Below, piece after piece: positions 1 to 13,300 of a stretch of 64,000 nt of DNA. Source of the stretch: Hydractinia symbiolongicarpus. Lineage: Eukaryota; Cnidaria; Hydrozoa; Anthoathecata; Hydractiniidae. Both the position numbers and the translations under genes were made by a program. The stretch covers positions 14,758,001 through 14,822,000 of the forward strand of contig NC_079884.1 in assembly GCF_029227915.1 (NCBI RefSeq), read 5' to 3'. The notes beneath the pieces are model-generated. The model was not told the DNA's origin and searched no databases. It saw only the letters and a list, made by a program, of their open reading frames with translations. The first letter of the stretch is position 1. Each line of letters begins with the position of its first letter.

Positions 1-2
1 TG

Positions 3-200
3 AAACCAAAAAATGATACCTGCTATATTGCTCTATTACCAGAAGCAAATCATTTCAATGTGCCCAATGTAAATAGATTAGAATTACATTCAACACAAAA
101 GAAAAATGATCTCCAGAATTGTGTTTCAGAGAGAGGTCGTAATATTAGAATTGGCAAGCAATTGAAAGTTGAAGCAATTTCACTGTGTGAAAAAAATTAA
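3..200 (+). pseudogene. Open coding-like tail at the left edge, unknown
   Basis: From base 3 an unbroken frame of 65 codons ends at TAA (198-200). It contains NDTCYIALLPEANHFNVPNV and SERGRNIRIGKQLKVEAISL. An open frame this long is unlikely by chance in such AT-rich DNA. It has no start codon in the window, so it would be the end of a gene or of a mobile element on the plus strand, inside or next to gene B. No family was recognised; this could be live or dead. Confidence 0.35.
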
Positions 201-654
201 ATCACGTAGTTGAAGTAAGATTACGTAGATATAGGATCACGCATGCAGTTATATTAATGTACGCATTTTATCCGGTTGCTACTATTTTCTTCATTGAATG
301 TAAAAATTTTTAAATTCACAATAAATGACAAAAAATTTAAAACTTATCAACCCGCACCACATTATAACCCACAATAACGGTGAAAGTCATAAAAATCAAG
401 TTCTAACCTGCGGGTTATATACCGGAAAATACGGTAAGTTAAAAAACACGCAAATCGGAGGGTTACTATTTAAACATTTAATTCTCTTTTCTTATTACTT
501 TAAAAAATAAAACTCTATTTTTTATTTTATTAAAACTAATCTTTAATTTATTTTTAAATGTTTTTATATGTTTTTTTGTTTTAAAAGCCTCGTTCGTCGT
601 TATAGATAGAATAATTTAATTTTACCCCCGGTTTACTATGTGTGCACCGTATCT

Positions 655-805
655 CACGGAAACAATTTGCTTATCAACTGAAAAAAGAAAACCGAAGCGA
701 AAAAGGTGTCTCTTTTTCAAAGTAATCCTGAAAAAGGTTATTTCAAACAAGGCATGCCAATGCTTACTTATCATAAGGTTAGCTTAATCATCATTTTTGT
801 GTTCA
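655..805. repeat. Diverged repeat, copy 1
   Basis: Shares with 2395-2545 the order of strings ggaaacaa ... tttcaaa ... aaaaggttatttcaaacaa ... gcatgccaatg ... aggttagctta. The two copies are in the same orientation and clearly diverged. Family not recognised. Confidence 0.6.
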
Positions 806-2394
806 GGTACTGAGGTTGCTTCTTTTTATAGAAAATCTATCGAATTCGAATATGAATGTAATTCGAATCTCAAATGTAAAAAAAAAACAAATTGTTGTTG
901 TCGAAAGAATTTGGTGTTGTTAGTTAGAAATACTTTTTAAAAAAAGTACGATCATATAACATCACAAATTGATTAAAAATGTATCAAATAATTGTATACA
1001 CTTCCAATTTATTAAGTGATGTTTAGTATTCGAAGTAAAAAACTGATTAAACTTTCATTCAGAGAACGCTCGCAAGCTACCTACTAATAATGCGGAAGAA
1101 AAGCAGGTGTGTTGTTTAGATTATTTAGCCATTTTAGCTCTCAAAGCTAAATTTTCCCTTAAATATTCACTTTCTTGTTGTGTCTTGAGCAGGAAAATGT
1201 TTTCTTTAAGCACTTTTTTTGAAAGAATATATATACTCTAAACAATAGGTCAGAAGCTAGGAATATCCTAAGAATATGTCTAAGCTTGATTATTCTAAAT
1301 ATGAACATTTGTATGACGCACAAAATTGATTAAAAGTTTTCTTTTTTTATTGCATATTAAACAAACTGAACTGTTTTTTGTCCAAGTAATGGGCCGTTAC
1401 ATGTAGTAGAAATTGCCATTAGCTATAGACTTATAGCAGGCTTTTTTTTAAGGCATTATTTATTTTGAGGCCATGGCCATGCTAAGAAAATATTACGAAT
1501 AATGAGGATAGGATTTGTCAAGTTAAGAAGATGAAGACTGAAACAAACAAAAAAAAAATATTCTTATAAAATGCAGTGTGTATATCGTAGAGAAGTAATT
1601 TTTCCGTGTTACTGTTTTTAACGCTACAAAATGGTTAATGTCGTTATAATAAACCTTAATGTAAACAAAGTTAAATAGTTAAATCAATGTTTACATCTGT
1701 TACGTTCCAATCGTTTGAAATATTATCCGATTCTTAAATTCGAAAACGCTGCATTGTTATCATGCACGGCACGTTTGCACATTGGGAGGGTTGCTGTATG
1801 CAATAGACTTAATAGCTGATTTTGTATGATGCATTAAAAACTGTACATTGTGGAAATTTTTCAATAACCTTTTTTGTGTGACTTAACGATTTTTCCTAAT
1901 GTCTGGTATACTATTTTCTTTGGTGTACTTCTGGCATGGCAAAGGAAGTATATAGTTTTAGCAGATTTAGCTTTATACATCTTTGATTGTGTTAGACCTT
2001 TTGAATTTTTATTTCATTTTATTTCTATTTTTTTGCACGATCTGCCTATATTTTTAAATGTTTTGTTTCAGCGGGTATAAATATAATACAGATTGTGAGC
2101 AACCTCAATCCCAGGGCTTTTTTCTCTCATTATTTTTTTTTATTGCTGCACATACTTATTTTTTTGGACGTTTTGTTTCAGCAGTTATAGGTATAGAATA
2201 ATGCAAATTGTGACTTTTAAGAATTCAAATTACTGTGTTCTATGTTTTTATTTGGCACCCATCATATGGACTCGATGAAAGATTCAGTGGATTCTTCCAC
2301 AGGACTTCGGCTAATCTTATATATTAATTCCCTTGCATGAGTAACTATGTCAGCCCACGACACACAAATCACTCTGTCTTATGACATGGCCGTA

Positions 2395-2545
2395 CACTAA
2401 AATATCTTACAGAAACAAGTTGTTTATCTGAAAAAATAAAAACCGACTGAAGAAGGTTGTCTGTGTTTCAAATTAATTATGAAAAAAGTTATTTCAAACA
2501 AAGCATGCCAATGTTTACTCAACATGAGGTTAGCTTAAAAGCTTA
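2395..2545. repeat. Diverged repeat, copy 2
   Basis: Second copy of the 655-805 repeat (gaaacaagttg, tttcaaattaat, gttatttcaaacaaag, catgccaatg, gaggttagctta). Just upstream (2040-2310) are further strings (ttttgtttcagc, cagtggattcttcca) also seen near 50320-50375. Confidence 0.6.
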
Positions 2546-3535
2546 TATGTTTTTTTTTATATTTTCCAATTTTGTGTTCTGAGGTTGTATTGCATTCAAA
2601 TATGAATATGCTATATAAAATATGCTTTTTCTATTTTTGGTAAAAATTAATAAATATAGATTAGACATACCGTAAAAAACAGTAAAAAAAATTTCAATTT
2701 GTACTTTAAATACCACCCAGAAAATCCTATCTTGTTTGACAGTTGCCTGGCAAATGTACCTTGAAGTTGATTGAAGTTTCTAATTTTTATTTAATTCATG
2801 TCAGGACCTATGTTAATGGAGTAAAAGCACTTTAATTGCCACTGTTGCAATTCGCGAAAATATTTTCTTGATAATTTTTTGTCAATGCTGACATTGTCCC
2901 AGCTGTAGAAATGTGGAGAGTCATTAGTCGGTGACCTACTCCTGAACCCTTATATTACTAACCCAGATGACAATCCTCCAATGAATCTCATTTGGACAGA
3001 CAACTATTTAATTAATATTTTTAACAAAAAAATATGCTTTATTATATATTTATTTATTAGTGTATGAGACTGGAATTTCAGGTTAAAAATAATAGATCTA
3101 GAACTAAGATAAGAAGAAATAATGACCACCCTGGTGAGAAAATGTAAAATGTGATAGAAATTGCCCGTCCAAATAAATCCCCGCGAACTTTAAGTAAATT
3201 ATCAATTTGCGACAATAAAATTCTTTTTTGTGGCAAAATAAAAAAATAATAAAAAATTTGATTCAAAAAATTGCAAAATTAAATTTTCACAAAAATTAAT
3301 GTTCTTTAATATTCTATATTCTATTAAGGTATCTTCTTTCAACTCAAGTTAAATTTTAAACGCTTATGAAACCTAAAGTTAATCGATTTTTGAATGTGGA
3401 GGTGCAGCTAAGAAAAAAATTATAGTCGTAAATATTTCTTAAATTTACTGCATTCTTTACTAAACAGGATATATATTTTAAAACTAACATGGTGCTGATG
3501 CAATATAAAAATATTTTTTCTTTAACACATTCTTT

Positions 3536-3831
3536 AACATATTGCCGCACGTAGTGTTGTGGGTTCGTCTGCGGCTCCCAGTTCTGGCGGTCGCGGATCG
3601 AATCCCGCTCACTGCTTGGCAGTATGTTAGTGATGAACAAAGTAGTTCTTCTTCAATATGACTTACACAAATTATACTTGCCGTCATGATCAGAGGTCTA
3701 ATCGGGGTGAAACATTCACTGTTGAGAATAAAATACTGATGTGCTATGATAAATATTCACCTATATGTATACACACCATTCGGATAAACTATCTGAGTTC
3801 ATCGCCAACATATTGCCGCACGTAGTGTTGT
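3536..3831. mobile_element. SINE-like insertion with 25-bp target-site duplication
   Basis: The 25-bp string starting aacatattgccgcacgtagt occurs at 3536-3560 and again at 3807-3831, and the about 246 bp between has no counterpart. Inside, 3561-3620 contains GGATCGAATCC, close to the B box of tRNA promoters (GGTTCGANTCC), with a GC content unlike its surroundings. Length, tRNA-like motif and long duplication fit a tRNA-derived SINE moved by a LINE machinery. Confidence 0.5.
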
Positions 3832-4190
3832 AAGAGAATTTAATTTTCTGTTATTTAAAAAAAAAGTTGGGTTCTTTCCAAATATGATACGGAATAATCC
3901 ATGTCAGGTGCCTTAGCAGAATATCAGATAAAAGGGTCATGCTGATGTCAGCAACAATTTTATCACAGAGTTTGTATTTAACTAAGTAACCTAAATTTTT
4001 AAGTCCTAAGTCCGCTCTAAACATTGACAAGTTCAAATTGTGTCAATCTAATATAGAAATAGTCAAAATGACTTCTTACTGATTGTAGAGCTGCCTCCTT
4101 TTAAGTTATACATCTAGTCTAATTTAAAGCTACCATCCATTTAAATCTTTCGTCCACCAGATTAAAACAATAATAAAAGTTTACACTTAC

Positions 4191-4385
4191 CATTTGTAAT
4201 TCATTTTTACTGCTGGTTGTGCAAAACATCCTAAAAGATGTGATCCGAAATATATGAAGACATGGCTTCCTTTCCATTTTTCTTTGTAATTTTCCTCAGG
4301 AACAGTGACAAAGAAATGTACCTCTAGCATTTCCTCGTGTGGTTTGTGTGGAATATTCACTAACTGGAGATCTTTTCTTTCAGCA
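4191..4385 (-). CDS. RNF213: Gene B exon 12: CBM20-like carbohydrate-binding domain (start)
   Basis: 195 nt with HKPHEEMLEVHFFVTVPEEN, KWKGSHVFIYFGSHLLGCF and AVKMNYKW. The pattern of two beta strands (V-x-F-F-V-T-V and H-V-F-I-x-F-G) resembles the first strands of the starch-binding CBM20 fold placed at the same point in RNF213 (human VTVFFHAIIS ... HKVFIRGG). The domain should continue in exons left of the window or deep in the next intron; I could not find the next exon with confidence between 1 and 4190. Confidence 0.6.
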
Positions 4386-7300
4386 CTTAGAAACAAACCA
4401 CAAAAACACAATGGTAAAAACCAAAAAGGTACTTGGTTTTAGAAGAACAATAAGACCAGGTAAATTAGAAATAGTTCTTGGTATAATCACATCAGTGGAA
4501 TTTAGCAGTTTTCATAGTAATTACAAAAAAAATTAGTAATATTAAAAAGGCCTTTGTTTTGTTCATTTTCATGTTGTTTTGAACAGTGTATTAAAATGGT
4601 GTTTCCAGATATAGCTTTGTAAGTCATCTAGTTGTATTATTTTAAACATCGTTTGCATGGTCCATAGCCAAGCAAAAAATTATCACCTGGAATATGTATG
4701 CTGATAACCACTAAAAGAAAAAAAAAAAACTTCAGATATGTTTAATTTCTTTAACATTATTTAAGATTTTTATTTTACTTACTGCATGCCACTCCTAGTG
4801 TTCTGATAAATTGCATCAGAGTCTTGGCAAAACTGTCTAGAAGCTGTTGGTTGGTTATTTATAGCTGCTCCAAAAGACTGCTGTGGAGGGTTTTTCATTT
4901 TGTTTTCTGTAGTTTCATCTTTAGCCTGAATCAGAATTTATTTTTACTGTTTTATCAACTTAAATTATAAAAAGAACTACCTGTCAAACGATCAAACATA
5001 CCGAAATATTAGCACTGATTTTTTTCCTTTTCTTTCTTTTCTTCTTATTTTCTTTTTTCATTTTCCTCATGTTCTTTCGCTACAAAAAATTACCACCAAA
5101 ATTATACGCTAGAACCTTCTTTACTCTATATTTTGTGAACATTACAAATATATATATAATTTCAGTTTATTTAATTTAAATCAAAAGGACGTGTGATATG
5201 ACCAAAAACAAATAGTCATTTCTAAGGAAATGATCACTGTCCATTCAGCAATGTTTTATACACATATCCTGATTATTACAACAGCAAACCTTATACAAAA
5301 AAAAAATTACCAAACTTCCTAAAATTTCATACAACATTTACAAACATTTACTATTTACCTTACGATTTTTGGCGTTTTTTTTATTGTTACTTGCAGCACT
5401 ACTATCACTATCAACAACAATAGGACAGTTGCTCGCGCCAGATGTTCCAGGCAAATGTTGACTTGCACGTTCAAGTATCGTTATTTTTTCTGGCACCTTT
5501 GCTCTTCCATCTTTTCTGTCTTGAACATCATCATAATCATCGTCATCATCATCATCATCATAATCATCATCATCATCATCATCATCATTATCATCACCAT
5601 CACCATTACCATCACCATCATTGTCATCTACATCACTATCTTCTTCTTCTTCTTCTTCTTCTTCTTCTTCTTCTTCTTCTTCTTCTTTTTCTTCTTCTTC
5701 TTCTTCTTCTTCTTTTTCTTCTTTTTCTTCTTCTTCTTTATCATAATCATTATCATTATCGTTACTACCAACATAATCATCATTATAGCCATCATCAATA
5801 TTAACATTGTTTTCATTACCTTCATTAGTGTCATTGTCATTGCCATTGTCAATTTCTTTTTCCTGCCTTTGCCTCTAATTTAAAGGAAAATGAAGCCTTC
5901 ATATAAAATTTAAGAAATTAGTTTTAGGAAAGCTAGTTTTAACATTAAATATTGGTGATGTGTTATAATTTGTATTTAGTTTTGCTTTCTAATAGCATTC
6001 CTCTGGCTGTAAAAAATCTGCAGTGACAGTTTAATTGTTTACTTTATTAAGATATGTGTGTTTTTTTAAAGATCTATGGCGGACGTACATAATTTTATAG
6101 TTAAATCTCGAGGGAGGTTTGTTCATTGCCAAAATTAATAAAACCACAAAAAATGTTTGCAAAGTTGAATTTTTAGTATGTGATGCCAATTTGATTAAAT
6201 TAATTAATATTTAAGTGGCATACCTTCTCTCCTTTATAAAAATTTTTGGTCATATTAAAAACGTTCAGTGGGCGCTAGTACGAAAACTACATTGTGTCTC
6301 AGTTTTACCTCTGTTTTGTATGCTTAATTTTAGTCAAGGCTGCAAAGTTTATATGGAAAGATTACTACTCTATGTAAGAAAACTTCATAGTAAGTGAGTG
6401 AGCAAACTCACTGTACTTTGAAACGGATTGCAGAAGTTGGCAGAACATCGCAATGGTGGCTGTTTCAAAGAACACTCAGTTTCTTTCACATAGATATTAT
6501 CTCCACTATTAAAGCTTATATAATTTACCATATACTATTGTTGTTCAATTAGTTGTTATATCTATATAAGAATACCGTCCCTTAATGTATAAATAATATA
6601 ATGATGTATAAACTAATGGGCTGATAAAAACGTTCTGATTGGTGACAGCTTCCCATGGCAGGTTGGAACCACCCAGTGCTTTGTCCAGATCCATCACTAT
6701 CACTATCAAACCAATAGCACAGTTGGTGGAGTGATTAGGCATGATCCTAATGGCTAGGGATTTAAAATGCCCTCAATTTTCATTTCTATCAATACATATT
6801 ACTTACAATATAAAATGTGACCAAGCGTCCTTCAGTGCTTTTTGTCTTGCCGATTCCCGAAAACCTTCTGAATTACAATTAGACATCAAGGAACAAAGTG
6901 TAAGGCTTAGTAATCGTACTGTGTGATTATTCATTCTTTCTGCACAATGCTGAGAACATAGCTTCTCTCCAACCTAAGGCCCCCAATAACACAGGTGTTT
7001 TTTTATAGCCTTTACCCTGCATCTTAGAAAAAAATGTATCCCAGTATAAAGCATGATTATTCCAGGGATAAGATTTCTGTGGCATACACACCCATTGTAT
7101 ACATTTGCCATTCCAAAAAAGGTATGAACTGCTGGTATTGTGCAACAAAAGGGTAACTTCAAATTGCGAAATATCGGCAACCTGATATTTAAAATTTCAG
7201 CCTTTACATCTAATTAAAAGGTCTCCCAGGATTTATATCTCCTATAGCTCAACATCATGTGTGCCTGGTACTGGTTCAAATACAGTTCTTTTACATAAGA

Positions 7301-10300
7301 GGGTAGCTCAAATTGGTAGAGCAAAGCAAGTACATAATTTTCAAGTTTTATTCCCTATTAACCTCTTTTATTTTAGGTATTAGAAAAAAATTTAACTTTT
7401 TTTTGCATTTTGTTAGGAAAACAATACTTTCCAAATATGGCTGTAAGCGACAAATCCTTAGCTGACAGGTTACAACATTAAAATATTGTTTTTAAATTGG
7501 GTGTTTTAATTATTCTTATGGTGCTGTTTTCTTTAGAAGATAAAAAGTATGACTTACTTAATAAAAAAATCTACAGGCCAGATAGTATGTAAAAATCCTA
7601 TTTGCCTATAGAGTCAAATCATTTAGGCAAGTTTTACACGCCAATAATAAAACGTTAATTATTGCAGTTGTCAAATCATCAATGGTATGCAAAGCAGACC
7701 AAAAGAAAGAAATCTTTGGACTAGACAAAATTTGATATTATCAGCTTTCACAGCTTATGATTGTTATAAGTTATATAAAACAAACCCCATTCTCATCTGT
7801 CTTTTCCACATGCATTGGTTGGAGGGAATCATCAGCATGCTAAAGTTCAAAATGTTTACAATATTAAAAACATTATATTTATTTTTGTTAAACCATAGAT
7901 CCAGTTAATAACACACAATGATACTACATAACAAAAAAGGTATAAAAAATCCTGCAAATGTTCAATAATAAACAACGTGGTTTTCTTTAGTATTTAACAC
8001 TTATATTTTCATATGACAGCACATCATTAACAGCACATCATTAATAGCACATCATATTGGATTCAAACTTGGTAGCAGAGGGGCAGAATCGGGACAGGAT
8101 AGGATTAAACAGGCAATTCAATTTAAATAAGCAACTTATTAAATATCGAAATGTATCCAAATAGCGACCCAGCTCAGCTTAATCGAGTGGGCCGATTTTT
8201 TCAAAACTTTTATAAAATGTAATTATATAAGAGTATTTTCGTTGTATAAATTAAATAATATACCAAATTATAACGACAGACTTGATACAGAGGAAGTTGA
8301 GTTTAGATCTAACACTAGTCCAGATCAGATTGGAAGAGGTCATTAATATACCCCGTCCAACCCATGCCAGCATGGAAAACGGACGTTAAGTCGAGAATGA
8401 TGATGATGATGATGAAATTAACAAAAGGTTTACTTTAATGTCACTTGTTACACAAATCAGAAAAAGAAAGAAAAAGAAAAGTTTAACTTTATCACGAAAC
8501 AATCTTTAAGCACATTTCTAACCCTGTTTGCGTATAACAATAAAATATAGCTTTAGAATTTGCAGCACAATTCCTGTCTCAACAATATCAATATAAAGCA
8601 AAGTAATAATGCAAACTTACTACAGATTCCTTATTCTTTTCATCATTTTCAACTGGAGTATTAAAATTCTTTAAGAGCACATTTTATTTTTCTATAACCT
8701 ATAAAGTCTGTCTGTACAAAGGAAAATTATTTAAGATTAAAAGCACGAACTGCTTTCAAGTTCAATATGCTGGCTTTCAAAAGTAATTTTATAACTGATG
8801 AGAATCTTTTTTAAATTAATATTTTTTCAAATTAGCAGTTTTTTAAAACATGGATACACATTCATTTGATAAAAATAGTAACATGCTATTGTTATGATGC
8901 TAAGCCATATTTTTGGTTTGTTTGGGGTGACACAAAGAAACTTAGCACTAAATCATTTTATTATTATTTCGATTTAAAATCTACCAGCAATGTATTCAAA
9001 ATGATTGTTTTTTATTATTATGACCTTTAAGGAAGACAAACAATCCAAATAAATTGTAGGGTGGCCACAGCTACAAAACTTCATAACTGCAGGATAATTT
9101 AAGAGAAACGAGGTCAAATTTGAGAAGAAAACACCTAAAACGTAAATAAACCATCAAAATCAATATTCATGGGTAAAATCATTCCATATTTTAAATAATT
9201 GAATATTACAAGGAAGTGAAAAACTCCTAATAATCAAGCCTTTCCCTTTTAAATGTGGAAGGGCTGTTTATTTTGAAGTGCATTAATCCATCAGTTCTGT
9301 TGCAAAATAAACATGTTGGATTTTTGTCACATAAAACGTAATAACAAGAAATAAATGCCACATTTCAGGAGGAAGTGATATTTTTGGTCCAAATAAGATA
9401 GCATTCCTATTTCATGTTCTGTCATTTGGTTAACTGCTGCATTCAACAAAGAATTAAAGAAATTAGGATATTGCTGTGATAATTTTTTTAATCGTATCAA
9501 AATTTGCTTTATTAAAATGGGATAAAAAATAACATTCGTTTCTAAATTATATTATACCTACACAGCTTTAAATATAAAAGCATACACCTTAAAGGTGTCC
9601 TAACATAATGAAAAAAATAGGCAAAAATGCGAAAAAAATCTATGGGTGCATTATACTGCGTGATTGGGCATTAAAGGGCACAAATTCAAAAAGGAAAAAT
9701 GGAAAGATCGTTTTGTGGTAACAACAAAACGTTCTCCTTTAAAACCAAGAAAAAGTAAAAAAAAATCCCCCTGCTCTGTAAGTGCAATTTTAATTTTAAT
9801 TTTTTTTAATACTCTTAACACAACATGGATTGAAATTCAGCTCTTGTATTACTGAGAGACACTCAGAAAATACAGACCAATAGCTTTGGGGGCAAGCCAT
9901 TTATGCCCTCCCCCTGAAACTTAAAGAGGTTCAACTTACGTGATTAATATCAAGATTATCGATTGTCTAATAGAAAGGCTGCTATTGCAAGTTGAATGCA
10001 ACATACCTTTTTATCAACCTTACTTTCCACATCCATTGGTTGAGAAGAATCTTTTGATTTCTGAAAATAGAATTACTGCTAATTTGTCTAACAAAATGCT
10101 TTGGTTCACTATGATCAAAATTATCTAATTATTCACAGGTTTATGAAAAATTATGTAAAAAAGGTTAAACTAAAAGAAAACAAGGACCAATGTTGCATAT
10201 ATAGAAATAAGGCTTTTTCTGTATAATTTTTTTTTCAGTAAATAGGAAAACAGTATTGAGCATTATTACTTGGGTGAGCAGACAATAAACGATACTAATC

Positions 10301-13300
10301 AAATCAAGCACCTAGGTACTATTCACCAGTAATCCCTGTTGAAACGTCATGGAAACAGTTGAATCTTGAATTTAAATATGTAAACAAACAACTAAGCTTT
10401 GATTGTAAAGAAATAACTAATAAATGAAAAAGTTTATTACAAAGGTATACTTCAAAAACCTATACTCATCTTAAAAACTATAATACTATACTATACTGAT
10501 ATAAATTTTGCATGATTAACAAAAAATCAACAACCAAATATTACAGGGTTTGTCTTGTCATTTCACAGAAGTTTTATCGAAGAAATCTTTATGTTAAATA
10601 TATGTTAAAAGTACATTTTCAACTTTGTGCTCTAATATATGATGAAATCATTGTTTTACTTCACATTTTTATTTTGATACCACTCTAAATTAAGTATTCC
10701 TCTGGGATAGGATTTTACAGACTTAAATAAACCTTGATTAGTTTGGGTTTTTTTAAACTCATGAGCCATTGCTTTATAGATGAATATATCCCAATTTATT
10801 ATTTAAGTTCCATTTCTAAAAAAAAACATTTTCATTTGCATACTGTTTATTTCAGTCAAGACTCTAAAGACAACCTCTCGCAATATACGTTTGACATAGG
10901 CCAATATTTTCCAGTATTATCTTCATAAAATATTAGTATAGGCAACATCCTATAGTGCAAAAAGCTTATATTTTTTTCTCTGATTAGCTGAAACAGCACG
11001 TACAAACCTAATTGGTTGAGTAAAGTTATTGTTTTCCTGAAAAATGAGAACTTTTAAGAAATTGATTCCAAAATAAAACAATTTTTATGAACAAACATAA
11101 ATATTCAGACATTGTAATTTTTCTTTTTTTTGCAAAGTCATTCCACTCCCAATAATTTCATCTGTGATTTATTTCTGAGAGATTTGTAACACATACAAAA
11201 GGAGACTTGCGTTCAACTCAATTATTATTAAATTACATGATCACATATTATCTTGCAATAACTTTATTCGCTGTTAAACAAAGAACTTCATAAACCATCA
11301 ATGAGATTAAACAATAATTTACCACCAAGTATACCAAATACAATGATTTATGCTTGGTTTATACAAAGAGGATTGTCATATTACTTTATTGCATGAAAAT
11401 TTGGCGACATGAAAATTTTTGCGGTCATTTTAACATAAATAAGACATAAATAAGACATTGTTATATATTTTCTCAACAGCACTTGGAAAGAATGGAGGGG
11501 ATAATTGGATAAGAAAGTGTAGAGACTTGATAGTTCCTGGGGCAAAGCCCAGACCAGACCGAGAAAGACTTGGCAGGTGGTTATAAGGACAGACTTGATA
11601 CAGAGGAAGTTGAGTTTATACCCCGTCCAACCCATGCTAGCATTGAAAATGGATGTTAAGCCGAGAATGATAATGATGATGATGAGGATGATGATGAGAT
11701 AATCATTTTCCCTAAAGATTGGTGAATACGTCTGTGAAGTTTTGCTGCGGTTCAAAAATCCCATCATCTTCGTCATCACTTTGCTCATCTGATTCGCCGG
11801 GGCCACAACCATGGAGCTGCCGATCTTCCTCTGACATTTCTATAAAGGGTGTGATGTTGTTTTCGCTTTGAGCCGTCGACATTAAAAGATCGATATCTTG
11901 AAAGCGGTCCAATTCTGGTAAGGTGTCATAGCCTTTGTCGATCGCCTCTCTTATCCCAGATGCTTTTTTTAAAAATTACTTTCTTTCCCTCACTTGTGGT
12001 CATATGGTTGTAAAATTCCAACATTGAATATAGCCAGAGCTTCCTGGTTTGGCAAATACAATCGTTCTCGTTCGCTCTCGATGTATGGGATCAAAATCTC
12101 CTTGATAAGTTTCATGGATTCCTGTTCGTTGCTGTAATGTTTTTTGCTGACACTAATCGAAAAATGTGGTGGAAATTGGAATCTTGGCAAACTTTGGGTG
12201 GTTTTCCCTCCGTAGATCAATTGCATTCCCAGAAATTGACCATCCAGCGTGATTGTGCATGTGGCCGTTATAGCACGTTTGTTGTCACTTCCTTTGATGA
12301 CAACTACCTTGCTATTCCGTTCAGCTAAAGTGGTGCTGGCAACTGGAACAAATTTTTGAAGGGGTTTGGTCGAAATTTTGGATAAGTGTTTCCGGTATTA
12401 ATTTATCGGTTACTTTCCTTACGATTGAATGGTTGAAAAGCAGTTGCGTCTCTTTTTTGGCACCAGAGGGAATGGCAATCTTTGCAGTGATGGCCTTTCT
12501 TTGACTGAACTTCATTTTCTTAAATAAGCTTTGTGCCCAGGAGCGTTCGCCGATCGAAATAGGCAATACTAATCTAGGGTATCGTTTCATTAATGCTTTT
12601 GCAGTAGAGACGGCTACTGATCGTGTGATAACAGCCCCGCGATTCGACGCGGCCCGGATGTATCTTTGGACCATTTCATCCAAGAAGAAGAGGGTGTCCT
12701 TGTTTTTGTGTTGCTGGAGTAAACTTTTTGCCTTTGACAATTAAAAGTTCTTGTTTATACCTCTTTCTAAATCCCCTGACCGTGCTTTCGTTTATTTTTG
12801 GAAACTTTTGCTTGAACGCTCTCACACATGTAGCAGAACCATTCTCACTTGCATATTTCCCAATGTTAAATCTATCCTGCACTGTGTATGTGACATACTT
12901 TCCACGAGAAGAGCTCTCTTCAGACACCGATGTTTGAGCAGCAACTAAATCAATGGTTCCCAAATCCGATTGACTACCTTGGCTGCTCCCGCTAAAGATA
13001 TAAAGGAGAAATTTGATAAATATTGCCAGAAAGATAAAACATATTAAATACATACCGTGATATTTTTTTAAATTTGCATAAATAGGAAAAAAACTTGATG
13101 AGACGAAAATTTATTACTTTTGTTTATACACTTACTTTGAGATTGATCCATGTCTTTAATTGCACGATAACAAAGAAAGACATAAAACAGTAAATCGAAT
13201 GTTACGAAACGTGACACTGTGGGTGCTTGCTTTGTGGCGGCGAGACAGTCTCTTACTTTGTAATTGACATGATTCGAATTTCGAATGTTTTGAAAAAAAA

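Larger units (their letters stand above)
200..4190. other. Non-coding stretch, probably an intron of gene B
   Basis: No exon with family similarity was found on either strand. It holds a diverged repeat pair (655-805 and 2395-2545) and a SINE-like insertion (about 3536-3831). Short open frames listed here lack splice or homology support. Confidence 0.6.

Noticed and set aside
4082-4105. Possible 18-nt microexon of gene B after the CBM20-like exon
   Set aside because: Frame and donor fit (gtaagaag) but the polypyrimidine tract is poor and the size is too small to trust without transcripts.
5442-5883. Plus-strand open frames rich in His/Leu/Phe/Ile
   Set aside because: They are shadows of the trinucleotide repeats that code the acidic exon of gene B on the minus strand; composition is pure repeat.
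7303-7335. tRNA-like string gggtagctcaaattggtaga
   Set aside because: Resembles the 5' half of a tRNA (A box) but no B box or acceptor stem follows at the right distance.
11381-11812. 143-codon minus-strand open frame
   Set aside because: Out of frame with the readable transposase pieces and runs through the nested retroelement tail and the terminal repeat.
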